NCBI GenBank assembly: GCA_027625915.1
Contig: JANTQA010000033.1
Span: 4,340,001-4,404,000, forward strand
DNA length: 64,000 nucleotides
Direction of reading: 5' to 3'
From: Anaeramoeba flamelloides
Lineage: Eukaryota > Metamonada > Anaeramoebidae
Below the pieces are notes generated by a model. That model made no database searches, was not told the DNA's origin, and was given only the letters and a program-made list of their open reading frames with translations. Below are positions 1 through 11,300 of this stretch, piece by piece; positions within the stretch are counted from its first letter, which is position 1, and every line of letters starts with the position of its first letter. The position numbers and the translations under genes are program-made.

Positions 1-794
1 CTTGAAAAATTTCCAGAAATCAAGTAGATTTAAATTGTTTTTGGTGATTCGGTTGAAAATAATATAATTAATTATTCTTTGAAATTAATTTATTTCTTTT
101 TTTTAATTTTGTGATTTTACTTTTTGTTTTCATGTGGTTCCCAATTAAAAACCGTGCTTACTTTTTTCCCAAATAATTATTTTTTATCTCAAAGTCCAAT
201 AAGGAAGCTGAAATAAATTTCTAGAAAGACCATTTCTAATTGATTTTGTAAAGATTGTTTCGTTTTTCCAACTCACAATTAGTTAAATATTTGGGGAACC
301 TGCAATTAAAAATTTTCATTCTTAATTTGAAAATAATAGTATGTTTTTTCTCAAAATTGAATTTTTGTAATTGTAATCCTTTGTTAATTTTTTTTTGTTT
401 GAATTTTTGAAATTGAATTCCTTTTAAACTTTTTTTTTTTTTTTTTTGAATTTTTAGCCAATGAGATTCTCTCTAGGGAATGTTTTTTATTTTTTATTTG
501 AATTTTTTCAACCAAAAGAAGGGCAATTCCACAATACCATTTTTGGTGGCAAGCCACTCCTTGAGTATGAAGCAAATTCTTGGTAAGTGGCTAGGCTCGT
601 AATTGGGAAATGACAGAAAAAATATCCTTGTGGGGGTGAAAAGCATTCTCCAAAGTAAAATTTCAGAATTTTTGTTTGATTTGAAAATAGTTTTGATGTG
701 TATCCACCATTTCATATTATTAGTTAATCAATCGGTTGACAAAAAAAAAAAAATGGATGTTTCAAAAAAAAAAAAAAAAAAAGGTATTTCTGTT

Positions 795-2012
795 CTAGCT
801 AGTTTTCGAAAAAAGAAAAAACAAGAAAGAACTAAAAAAAATGAACAAAAAAAATAAAAAGAAAAAGAAAAGGAAAAACAAACGGTTTTCAACATTAGGA
901 TCCTCAATTTGAGAATAACAAGGATCAAAAATTTGTTTGTCATTTTCAATTTCCATTAGTAGGATGTTTTCTTTTTTAAACCATCCTGTTTTATTTTTGA
1001 CCTGTCCGATCCAGAGGTTTTCTTCTGAGTCGTCTATAACGTGTACAATGGTATTTTTTTTCAGTCTTATTGTTTCTCTTTTTTCAATTATTTCTTTTTG
1101 AGAGTTACAAATGGAAATGCCAACCCAGCGAACAGGCAGGGAAATGGTTAAAGGTGAAATAAAGAGTAATTTGAATCTCAGCAGGGTTTTCCATTCTTCG
1201 CAGCCTTTCTGTATTTTTAGCAAGAGTTTATAAGAATACTGAAGCCTGAGCGACTCATTCGACTTTGTTGCTCTTCTTTTGCGCGTAGGCTGGGAAGTTG
1301 ACGAAGAGGTGGATGCTCTTTTTGTTGACGATTTCAAATCGCTAAAATTCCTGCCGTGGCCATATGGGGGCTTTCTGCCCTGTTGTGTGTTTTCCGAAAG
1401 GATCTTGTTGAATGTTTGGATTTGGACCAAGTTGTTCTTCTCAAGGATGTCAAGCAAATTTAACAGCTTGGTGATGATGGCACGATCCTTATCGCTTGTT
1501 GGCCGCAGGGCGACATCTAAAAACAGCCTGCTTACCCTTAAGGAAGTGATCCAGTCTTCCATTTCTTCGGCGCAGGCAGCTTGCATGACATTTATTTTGT
1601 TCTCCTGCAAGACGCAAAAGGAAAAAGATCGATCATACACCTTTTGTGCCTTCTTCACAGACTTGATTTGCGGGATTGGGATCGTCCCCATTTGATTCTG
1701 TGAAATGAGTACAACCTCTTGCGATTTGTCAAAGCTTAAAGTGAGATCTTGAAGCATAAAATAACGTTTTTGCCACCTCCCGTTAGCTCGACCAATTTTG
1801 ACAAGCCACCCTTGTTGTGAAATTGGGATGAACGGTAAGTTTTTTGGTGGTGACTTCAAAACGAAATCGCTTGTTGTTTTTTTCTTTTTCAATTTTTTCA
1901 TTCCGACATCCTTGGGGAGTTGCTGGATCAAATTTACAATTTCCTTTTGAAGATAAACAGTGTTAATTTTAAACGACTTTGGTAAGGCACTCTTAATTTG
2001 ACGTGACTGCAT
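795..2012 (-). CDS. PH domain and SH3 domain signalling protein
   Basis: The product is a cytoplasmic or membrane-peripheral adaptor. The ATG at 2012 gives a protein of about 405 residues. A PH domain runs from about residue 67 (GWLVKIGRANGRWQKRYFML) to about 165, ending in the typical helix EEMEDWITSL. A Ser/Thr/Arg-rich linker follows, and an SH3 domain lies at about 315-375 (IVHVIDDSEENLWIGQVKN, then GWFKKENILL). PH domains bind phosphoinositides or proteins and SH3 domains bind proline motifs. The last 30 codons are nearly all Phe, read from T-rich DNA. They look like intron sequence, so the real C-terminus probably departs near 890-900. On the minus strand a good acceptor (GACTTTTAG) lies 9 bases before the ATG, so an upstream coding exon is likely but was not found. 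The PH-linker-SH3 order matches the gene at 24207-32201 without its RhoGAP domain. I see no catalytic domain. Domain calls are firm; gene ends are not. Confidence 0.8.
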   Translation of the reverse strand: MQSRQIKSALPKSFKINTVYLQKEIVNLIQQLPKDVGMKKLKKKKTTSDFVLKSPPKNLPFIPISQQGWLVKIGRANGRWQKRYFMLQDLTLSFDKSQEVVLISQNQMGTIPIPQIKSVKKAQKVYDRSFSFCVLQENKINVMQAACAEEMEDWITSLRVSRLFLDVALRPTSDKDRAIITKLLNLLDILEKNNLVQIQTFNKILSENTQQGRKPPYGHGRNFSDLKSSTKRASTSSSTSQPTRKRRATKSNESLRLQYSYKLLLKIQKGCEEWKTLLRFKLLFISPLTISLPVRWVGISICNSQKEIIEKRETIRLKKNTIVHVIDDSEENLWIGQVKNKTGWFKKENILLMEIENDKQIFDPCYSQIEDPNVENRLFFLFFFFLFFLFIFFSSFLFFLFSKTS

Positions 2013-3861
2013 TTGCAATTCCTAAAAGTCAGAAAAATAAATTATTTGAAAGAATTCTCAAAATTAATCTTTCTGTACTTTGATGGCTTATCTCATTTCT
2101 TCATTAAAAAGGCAACAAACAGCTGGACCTTTAATTCTTGCAATCTAGAAGAACTTTAAACATATTATTTACCCAAATCAGTTTTTCCATTTATTGGAAT
2201 TCTCTTGTAGAATCCTTACGACTTTATTTTCTCCTCTTTCAATCCCCAAAAGTTATTCTCATATTGCAAAAAAAAATAAACTTCAAGATCTTTAAAATTT
2301 GAAAGTTAAATTCTTCTAATTTTTAATTATTAAAAAAAAATTTGTGGTAATAAAATAGTTGTGTTTTTTGTGTAACGTAAAGGTATGAGAAGAAGAATAT
2401 TAAAAAGAAGAAAACCTGTTCAAAACTTTTTTAGTAAATAGGAAGAGTGTTTATAAGGTTATTGAGAGAAAGCTTATGAAAAGTTACCGATCTCCTTTAA
2501 ACTTGAATACAATTATTTTTTGTTTTAGTTTTGGTATGTTTCTTGTTGTTAATTAAATAGAAAATTTTGTTTATGTTCATTGCTTTTTGATTGATGTTTT
2601 ATAATTTTTGGGATCAATCTTGGAATTTGTTTTTATGGATAGATAGAATTACAGGAACGACAAAAGTAATTTGAGGGAATTTTTGTCTTTATCTTCTAAT
2701 TGGTATAAACTATCACAAAATGCGAAAAATCCAAAACAAAAAAAGAAATTTTGCAAGTTTTAACATTAATCTTTTTATACCTTTACACAACAAATTAATT
2801 TTAAGAACTAACTTTATATCACGTCCATTATTTTGGAAAGGCTTTTTACTAACTTTGATTCATCAATTAAAATAAAGAAGTCTTCTGAAAAAATTTCGTT
2901 TTTTCTGGTTTGGATTTCTTTTTCTTTTGTAAATACCTGACTCAAACCAAACTATTCAATAAGTGTGTTGATTAACCATTAGAAAATTATTAAATTTTAC
3001 TCAGTTGTGTTTACAAAAGGACTTATAACTGGCTTAAATGAATTAACAATTGTATAAATATCTTCTTAGCTATGTTTTTAAATGATTAATTAAGTGAGAT
3101 TTTAAAGTCGAAGAAAAAATAAAAACCAAAAAATAAAAAAAAGCATCTTTTTGAGAAAATATTTTTTTTTTAATCACCATTAATGGATGATATTTTGGAT
3201 TATAAAGAAAAAAATTAGCTATTGGGAATACGTTTGAGGTGTTTATTTTCGAATGGTCCATCCTTGATAAAATTAATATTTTGAAACATTTTTCACAAAT
3301 CCAAGATCAAAACTGTAAAGTCGGTAAAGATGGTGGTCTGCCTCGGACACTTTTTTTGATCTTGAAATAACTAGACTGAAAAGAAAACATATATTACATT
3401 CGAGTATTCGGTTCAGAGTTAACAATGTTATTATTTGATTCCACATCAAATGAAAAAAAAAATACTTGATTTTGATATTACTTAAAATGGAAAAACCTAA
3501 AAGGAGATATATGGATAAATTCAAACACTTGTGATAAACTATTTATTCAATTTCTATTTTTGAAAATCTATCAAGTCAATTTTTCAAACAGTTCTTTGTA
3601 CAGAGTATTTGGAAGGTCAACTAATTTTACAAAGACAATAAAGAAATAAAGCAATAAAATGTTGAATTTCAAATCTAATGAAAAAATTTGTAAAATGGGA
3701 ATATGAAGTAAAAATTTTCAGACACCTATTTGAATTTATCAGTAAACAGTGAGTACATAATCGGGATTTTTCTTGTAAAGGGTAATTTTCCATCTCTCCT
3801 GAAATCATAAGAGTGAGTTTATCTGTTCATTTTTTTTTATTTTACAAAGTAAATTCTTAAA
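2013..3861. other. Intergenic, between PH-SH3 gene and eL32
   Basis: About 1.85 kb of A/T-rich DNA with short homopolymers. It lies between two divergent genes and must hold both promoters. The first exon of the minus-strand PH-SH3 gene may be here. No long open frame, tRNA or clear transposable element was recognised. Confidence 0.6.
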
Positions 3862-4415
3862 ATGGTCAAACCTTTAGTTAGACGCACAAAAGTCAAAAAA
3901 CATCCAAAAAAATTTAGAAAATGGAATTACAACAGATACAAAAGGATGTCAGTAAGTCACATTCTTCCGATCAAACAAAAAGAAAAACAAACAAAAAAAA
4001 AAAAAAAGAATAAAATCAAAATAAATAAAACCCTTCATCTTTAAAATCTTAAATTACGTACACGTACATTCTGTTTTTATTTTCATTACTAAAACTAACT
4101 CAGGAATCTTGGAGAAAGCCAATTGGTATCGACAGTAGAGTAAGACGCAAATATAAAGGTCTTCAAAAAATGGTTTCTGCTGGATATGGAACAGAAAGGA
4201 TCATGAGACACAGAATGAGAAACGGATTCTTCAAGATCACAATCCACAATTTAAAAGATCTTGAAATGTTGCTTATGCAAAACAAAAAATTCGAAGCTCA
4301 AATCGGCAAAACCGTTTCTTCAAGAAAAAGAAAATTAATTGTTAAAAGAGCAAAACAACTTGACATCAAGATCATGAACCCAACAGCTAGATTGGAAACA
4401 GAAGACAACAACTAA
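3862..4415 (+). CDS. RPL32: 60S ribosomal protein eL32 (L32e)
   Basis: This is a structural protein of the large cytosolic ribosomal subunit. Exon 1 (3862-3951) encodes 30 residues beginning MVKPLVRRTKVKKHPKKFRK. Exon 2 (4104-4415) continues ESWRKPIGIDSRVRRKYKG and contains the family blocks GYGTERIMRHRMRNGF, HNLKDLEMLLMQNK and KIMNPTARL. The 152-base intron has canonical ends (GTAAGT...CTCAG), interrupts between codons after MS, and carries an A-rich tract. The spliced protein is 133 residues, the usual eL32 length, and is strongly basic. The ATG follows an A-rich leader (TTAAA). AATAAA at about 4544 is a candidate polyadenylation signal. Identity is certain at the family level; the exact intron ends are read from consensus and phase. 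Confidence 0.97.
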
Positions 4416-4642
4416 ATTTGATAAACACCTTAAACTTTATTTTTGAATGAGTAACAAAGAAAGTAAAAAAAAGAGAAGAGGTGAAAAAATCAAACAAGCA
4501 TATAATAGATGTTTAACAATTTTTGTATCTTGTTTGATCGATCAAATAAACAAGAAAATTAACAACCTTTAATTAATTTTTTTTTAATTTTTTTTTAATT
4601 TTTTTTTAATTTTTTTTTTTATTTTTATTTTGCTTTTCTTCA

Positions 4643-4680
<38 letters not shown>

Positions 4681-5879
4681 CAACACAAAAAATTTCAATT
4701 TTTATCAAAAGATCTTTTGATATATTGGTTCACTTTTTATGATACCACCATCCCTTTTTTTGGTAGGTTTTATATTTTTCCAAAAAAAAGGTATTTGCTT
4801 TTTAATTTTTGGATTTTCTGAATAACCCTTCCTTCTTTGCTGAGGATTTATTTCCAAATCAAAATTCAACACCTAAACAAAAAATACTTTACGAAAGTGC
4901 TTTAATTTTGCTTTACAGCTAAATTACCCTCTTTTGATTGTAATTTAGATTTGAAACAAATGAAAAAGAATTTTCTTTTGATTACTGAGATTTCAAACAA
5001 ATCAAAAAGCAATTTTTAGTTCAAGTTCCTTTTTGTTAATTTTAGAGAAAACTTCATCTTTCCAAAAGTTCTTGACAAAGAATATTTGAAAATTAATTAA
5101 GTTTAGAAAGATTGTTTGTATTTAAATTAATAAAAGTTCTTTATTCCAACCCAAAGTAAATAAATTCAAAATGAAAAACAAAGCAAAAAGGTTAAAACAT
5201 TTATTTGATTTTATCAGGATTAGCAAATTTAAGGAAGAAGGAATTTATGGTGGGCAGAACCATCACGAAGAAATTCCTATCAAATCAGTGGTTTACTTAA
5301 TTTTGTTTTACTGTAGCCCATTTGATTGTCAAGTATTAAATAATGAGATTTATTCCCAAATAAGAATTTGTCATGCAGCCATTTGCAGATGCCATAGAAT
5401 TGCCCACAATTAAAGTATGTTTGTATTTGAAGCAAAATAGTAATCGTGATCTTTGGCTTCAAATGACTCCAAAAATTTTATTTCTGTTATTTTCAGAACA
5501 AATGGGAAAAAATTTTCACTCCATTGTCATTAGTTTTGTTTTTGCAACTAGAGAGAAATTTAAAGAGATAGATTGGAATGTGTGTCTTTATTTATGTGTT
5601 TAATCCTTTTTTATTACTCTACATTTTTTTAAATTGAGTGAGCTAAGAATCCTTCATTAAACGGATAATTTCTGAATTGAAAAAAGATAAACATATGAAC
5701 TTTTTTACCATTTAATTTTTAAATGCAATGTGGAAAAATATTAAAAAAAGTTGATCTCATCAATAAAATGATAACTGGATACATAAAAAAATTAATGAAT
5801 TTCAGAAAATAGTCTAAAGTTCAAGATATTAATAAAGTATGCATTTTTATTTTTTTATTTTAATTGAATAGAATCAATT

Positions 5880-6330
5880 CAACAATATTAGCCCTGTTTG
5901 CCATGAGGTTTTTTTAATTTAAGATATACAAAGAAAATTTCTTAATTTTTTGGTTTATTTCTCAAATTAAAAAAAATAGCAATTAACTTTTCCAGAATTT
6001 ATAAGAATTGAGAAAAATCAAAGATTTTACTCTATTATTTTAAACCCAGAAAAATACAGTTAGGTTTTCTTGAGCTTTCAGTTTATAAAAACAATCAATA
6101 GATTTTATAAATATACAGAAAACCTCAAGAAAACCTCGGCATTTACAAATCACTCGACAACACGTGAAATTATTTCAAGTTAGGTTTTTTTTTTTTTTTT
6201 TTTTTTTTCAGAATTTAAAAGAACTGATTAAATCTTTGATTTTACTCAATTCTTTTATATTCCAGAAAATATAGGCACTTGAAGGCACTTGATACCATTT
6301 AACAGCACTTCCTGAAACCATAAATTTATT
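5880..6330. repeat. Hairpin-array element, degenerate copy 1
   Basis: Palindromic modules (a CCAGAATTTA...AATTCTGG type, an AATTTAAG...CTCAAATT type and a GGTTTTCTTGAG...CTCAAGAAAACC type) follow one another. Remnants of the end sequence (CTCGACAACACG, AGGCACTTGAAGGCACTTGA) are present. The same modules recur at eight other places in the window. Confidence 0.6.
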
Positions 6331-7301
6331 CAAGAGTTTTTTTTTATCTAGCTATAATGTAGACATTTTTATAACCCAGACGGATAACTTTTTTTTTTTT
6401 TTTATTGTTTAAGGGGGGAGTATATGGTTCCCCTTGTTTGCCCAAATTCCTAAATTATGATTTAGAAATTTTTTTAAAGATTTCCATTTACTTTTATTTT
6501 CAACTAGGGCTAATAAAGTTATGGAATCTTTTCTGTTAATAATATTAAAAATAGTATTGTTTTTAAACATATTAGATATATTGATTTTTTTTCATCCAGA
6601 GATCCAGATTTTATGATTATTTTCATAGGCTGGGCAGTTACAGAAAAAAAATATTTTTTAAACAAACACAACGGAAAGAAAATCACTAAATAAACGAGAT
6701 TTTTAAAAAAAACCAAAAACATTATTTTTTGAAAAAGTTTTTTTTTTTGCTAAAACAGGTATTGAATGAATTGATGGATGTTATCCTTTATTTTAATCAA
6801 TATAAAAATTTCTCTATCAATACTACACAAATGTTTGTGGAATAGTGCACTTATTATATGTCAACCCTTTTACATGAAATTCTTACCTTACTCTCCTAAA
6901 GTTATAACCAGTACAAGACTATTTTACAAAAAGAAGTCAAAATATGACCACCATTTCTCTTCTAAAATAATTACCCACCAAAATTAGAACAACACTGTTG
7001 ATCATTATTATTATTTTTATGTACTTTTTTATTAAAAAAAAACTAAAATTCTGTCACTAGAAAAAAAAAGGAAGTTCAAAAAAAATAAATGGAAAAAAAA
7101 AAATAATTTTAAGAGTGATATTGATTTAATGAAACCCGAATAAATCAATTTTTGATAAATTCTAAAAAAGGAATTTTTAAAGTAACTATAACAAGTCAAA
7201 GATAACAATAAAAATCCATTTCAAGAGAATTATTTTAACTTTATAATTTCTAATTTAATTTATATGGTTGTTCGGTTAATTTTTTTTCACACTTTATAAA
7301 C

Positions 7302-7400
7302 CCCGATAAACTCTATTTCAAAATCATTGGCCCATTAAAAATCAAATTTTAAAGAAAAATATTTTTAATAATTGAAGTTATCTATTATAATATAGAAATT
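7302..7400 (+). repeat. Dispersed repeat, copy 1
   Basis: About 100 bases match, in reverse complement, the stretch at about 33405-33510. Shared blocks include AATCATTGG, ATTAAAAATCAAATTT and AATAATTGAAGTTATCTATT. No coding content or clear terminal repeats were seen. Confidence 0.55.
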
Positions 7401-8356
7401 TATATTTTAATATTCAATTCTATACTCAAGAGATATTTATTTTTCCTCTAAAAATAAAATAAAAAAAAGTAAAAAAAAACAATTAAAAAAAATTTGGCAA
7501 TTTAATTGAAAGAAGCATTACATAAAAAAAAGAAAATTTAAAAAATTAATAAAACCCATTTATCAATTCTCCTTCCATTTTAATAACTAAATCTAATCTC
7601 TTTGTCATATTTGAAACCAATTTTTTCATTAATTCATCTTTTACTTATTTCCAAACTTTCATTTTCATTTTCCATTTTAATAAAATACTGTGGAAAAAAT
7701 AAAAAAGAGATAAAATGATTTATTTACAAACTGTTCGTTGTGAGCGGAAAAACTTTAAAACAATACAAATACAATTCAAAATTCAAATGTAACATGGGCC
7801 ATTTATTATAAAATTTAGTTTATAATCTTGAATTTGGAACGATAACGAATTTGGATTTTTGTTTGAGTAACTAGTTAATTGCAAAAAAAAAAGTAATCAA
7901 ATATTCATTCAAAATTCCAATAAAAATCTAAAAACCCGAGAATTATAATGAATTATCAAATGGCTAGTTTCAAAATAAGGAAAAACATATACTCAACTTT
8001 ATTAATAGTATTAATTAATTTAAATTTGCCTCAAATATTAAAAATTTGAAATTATACATAGATTTACAAACCTTTATTAAGAAATCTGAAGTTATATTTT
8101 ATTCTTTTTATTACTCAACAAAGTGGATTATAAAATCTGTCGATCAAACAAAACTCTTCAAAATCAAAAATAACTTTGAACTAATTAGAATAATAAAGTT
8201 ACAAACCGCTTTTAAAATCAGTTAATAATTAGGCTGTAAAAGAAAAATATTGTTTTTAGGGTTCAAGAAGTTTTTGGATATCAAATCAAAAAATAACCAT
8301 CTCTCAAATCACATTTTTTCAAAAAGTAATCAAATTTTTAATTCTCTTTCTTTTTA

Positions 8357-11300
8357 ATGGGATTTAACGATCGGTCCTTTCTTTTGTTTCTCTTCTTTTT
8401 GAATTTTGTCTTGGTTGTGAAAAGTGATCAAATATCGTATATCGAAAACGAAAGTGTTCCGGTTATTGCAACAAAGATTTACCCTCTTAACAACCCATCT
8501 GAGGCTTATGATTTTTATACACTACCATTTCCGAAACAAGAATTGAATGAAAAGTCTCCTGAAGAAACAATGAGAAATCACTTTGAAGGTGAAAGGTGGA
8601 AAGAAACGTCTCACCAAATTTTCTTTAAAAGTAATTGCTTACCAGAACAATTTTTTCTTTAATTTTGTTTTTTTTTTTTTTTTATATTTTGTTTTTTGTT
8701 ATTGCGGCTTGCGACTTTTATTCAATATGAAATATTAATCAAAATGTATACTTGACTTAATTGTATAGAGCCAACTCCAACCTGGGAGTGGGGCACAGTT
8801 GATCTTACACCAGAAAACTTACAAGCGTTCAAAAAAGCGATAGAAAGGGGGTATGTGATTGAATTTGAAATCGATGGGCTACCTTTTCTTGTACCAGTCG
8901 GAAACATAAATCATGAAACTGGTGTTACTCATATATACACGCACCACACTTTTAAATTACTTTACAATCAGGATAGTGTAAGTTTTCTTCTTTTACTTTT
9001 TAGAAAATTCATTTGTAAATTTTTTTAATACTATGTTTCTTTGTTGATGAAACAAAATAACGAAAAAGAATTTGTTGACTTAGTCTTACAGCCATTACCT
9101 TTGGGCTCCTTTTTGATTTGAAAGTAGTATTGAAATCTCCAAAATTCTTTTGATTTGAGAGCAAATTAATTAGTTCGTGCAATTGAAAAGAAACCTGAAC
9201 AAAAATTTGACTCTTTGATCAAAATATTGGATCACTGACGAGAGAAAAGAAACAAACCAATAGGTTTAATACAACACATAAACAAGAAATATGGTTCTAT
9301 AAGTCAATTTTAAAATTGAATTATGAAGATATTGAAAGCTTAAAAATGATTTTTTTTTGGATAAAAACAATTCAGAAAAAATGATCTGCTTTTTGAATTA
9401 ACACGAAAAGAATAGCACAAAAATTTCAGTCACTTTTTTTACTTCACAACACCTTTTTTTTTTTGAAATTGTTCCAAATTTTGAAAGAAATTACAAGATC
9501 AAATTTTAATAATTTTCAATTTAAAAGTTTTTACAATTATAACTTTTAAAAACATGTAATTTAAACAACATGACACTTTTTGGTTTCTATAAAAAAGAGT
9601 TTCAGATTATTGAAAGTTAACAATATATTTTTCTTTTAGATAACTTTTCAAAAATTTCAATTAAATTCAAAATTTTTATCTTTTGTTAATTATTATTTTT
9701 TACCCTTTTTTTGGCTTTTAAAAGTTTTTATCAAGTATTTGAAATTTGAAAAAATATGAAAGAATACCAGAGACTGAAATCTTGCAGACTGCCAGTCTGA
9801 ACGTTCGAAAAAGTCTTGAAAGTGTTTGTATGAATTGTGTTATTCTTGTCGTGAACTAAAAAATTTATTTTATTTCAAAAAATTTGTTTATATAAAAAGA
9901 AATTTTTGAAACAAAAAGCATTTAATATATTTTTTAATCATTTGGATTCAACGAAGCCAAAGTCTAACCCCAAAAGTTGGTTTAAATTTGAACCTAGTAT
10001 GTACTTGTTTATTTCCATGTTCAAATAAATAAACCATGAAAAAAAAAAAAAATTAGAGTTAAATTTTAGAAATGGGTTAAAGGTTGTCGACACGTCTTAG
10101 CGCCCTACTGTATCTTGATTTTTAAGTCTTGAACTTTTTCATTTTCGAGATTGGGAAGAATCATTAAATGTAATCAAAACACCACAGAATGCATAAGTAT
10201 CGATGCTCTCAGCACAGAGAGTAATTTTTATAAACCCACCCTGGTAACACTATGATTATTACCCAAGGTCTTGTTTTTTTAAAATTATTACGGATTATCT
10301 AAAATAAAGCCACTGTGAAGGACGTATGGGCCAAAATATTCTGAATGGTGATCTTTATCTTTCTTGAGATCCAGAAGAACTTTTAAATTTCAAATTTTTA
10401 GGAAGAGGAAATTATATATTATCAAATTCTTCATTTTAGTGACTGAAAACCAAAACATTCACCATTTTTGAGAAGACTTGATTTTTTCAAAGGCTTTTAT
10501 TGGATACTAGATAATTTTTGGCTTAGAAGATAAATGATTGGTTTGTGGTTTTTCAGTACAAACTTACAATTAAGAATCTGATCAAGTTAAAATTTTAAAT
10601 TCCTAAAAATTTAACAATTTAATAACTCTTCTGGATCTCAAGAGATAAAGAAGATAATTCAACAACGCTTTGACCTATACGTCTTCCATAGCGAATTTAT
10701 TTTAGATAAGCTATTTCCAAAAAAGTGGGGCAAATTTATTTTAAAAATATCTTTATTAAACTAAATCGTCATAAAAATATTTAATTATACAAAATAATTA
10801 ACAACCATTTATTGATTCTGGATAATAATTTAATTTGTTTTTTAGTATGGTATTACATAAATAAAAGATATTAAATATTCTGATCTCGATTTTATCTAAT
10901 ATTTTAAAATAGTAAAAATTGGTGTACATTTTTTTCTTTTTGATCGAAAAAAATTATTTTCATAACTTGTTTAATCTCGAAAAATTTTCCAATATAATGG
11001 GAAAAACATATAACTGTATTTTATTCCTGAAAAATCATTTGTGTCCTTACCATATTTCCCTTTTTTTTATTGAAATTGGTCGTGGGTTGTTTTCTCCAAA
11101 AAAAGTGTTATTTTTTTTTACATTTTTAGAAAATATTTCAACCAACAACATATTTTGAAATAAATACCATATAGTCATCGATTCAATCAGTATTAATATT
11201 TAACTAAATTTGGTATTGTTAATTAACGAATAGCACCACTAACAAAGATGATTTTTTATGAAATGTAAAAAAAAATGCCTAGCTTTTCAGCAATACCTTA

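Larger units (their letters stand above)
4416..8356. other. Intergenic, between eL32 and the TM9SF gene
   Basis: About 3.9 kb. It starts with the eL32 3' region, including repeated AATTTTTTTT units (about 4565-4620) and a 34-base A run (4644-4677). A moderately complex stretch at 5170-5605 has short open frames in two frames, but no recognisable domain; it may be a gene relic. A hairpin-array repeat lies at about 5880-6330, and a dispersed repeat at about 7302-7400 has an inverted copy near 33405-33510. The rest is A/T-rich DNA in which I see nothing. Confidence 0.6.

Noticed and set aside
384-949. Several short overlapping frames on both strands
   Set aside because: They come from translated A/T and homopolymer runs (Lys, Phe, Asn rich) with no domain. 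Only the exon-like 458-582 stretch was kept, and only as a weak finding.
5171-5603. Possible small gene(s) downstream of eL32
   Set aside because: Two overlapping short frames with somewhat varied codons but no recognisable motif, no splice pattern that joins them and no second copy for support. It may be a relic.
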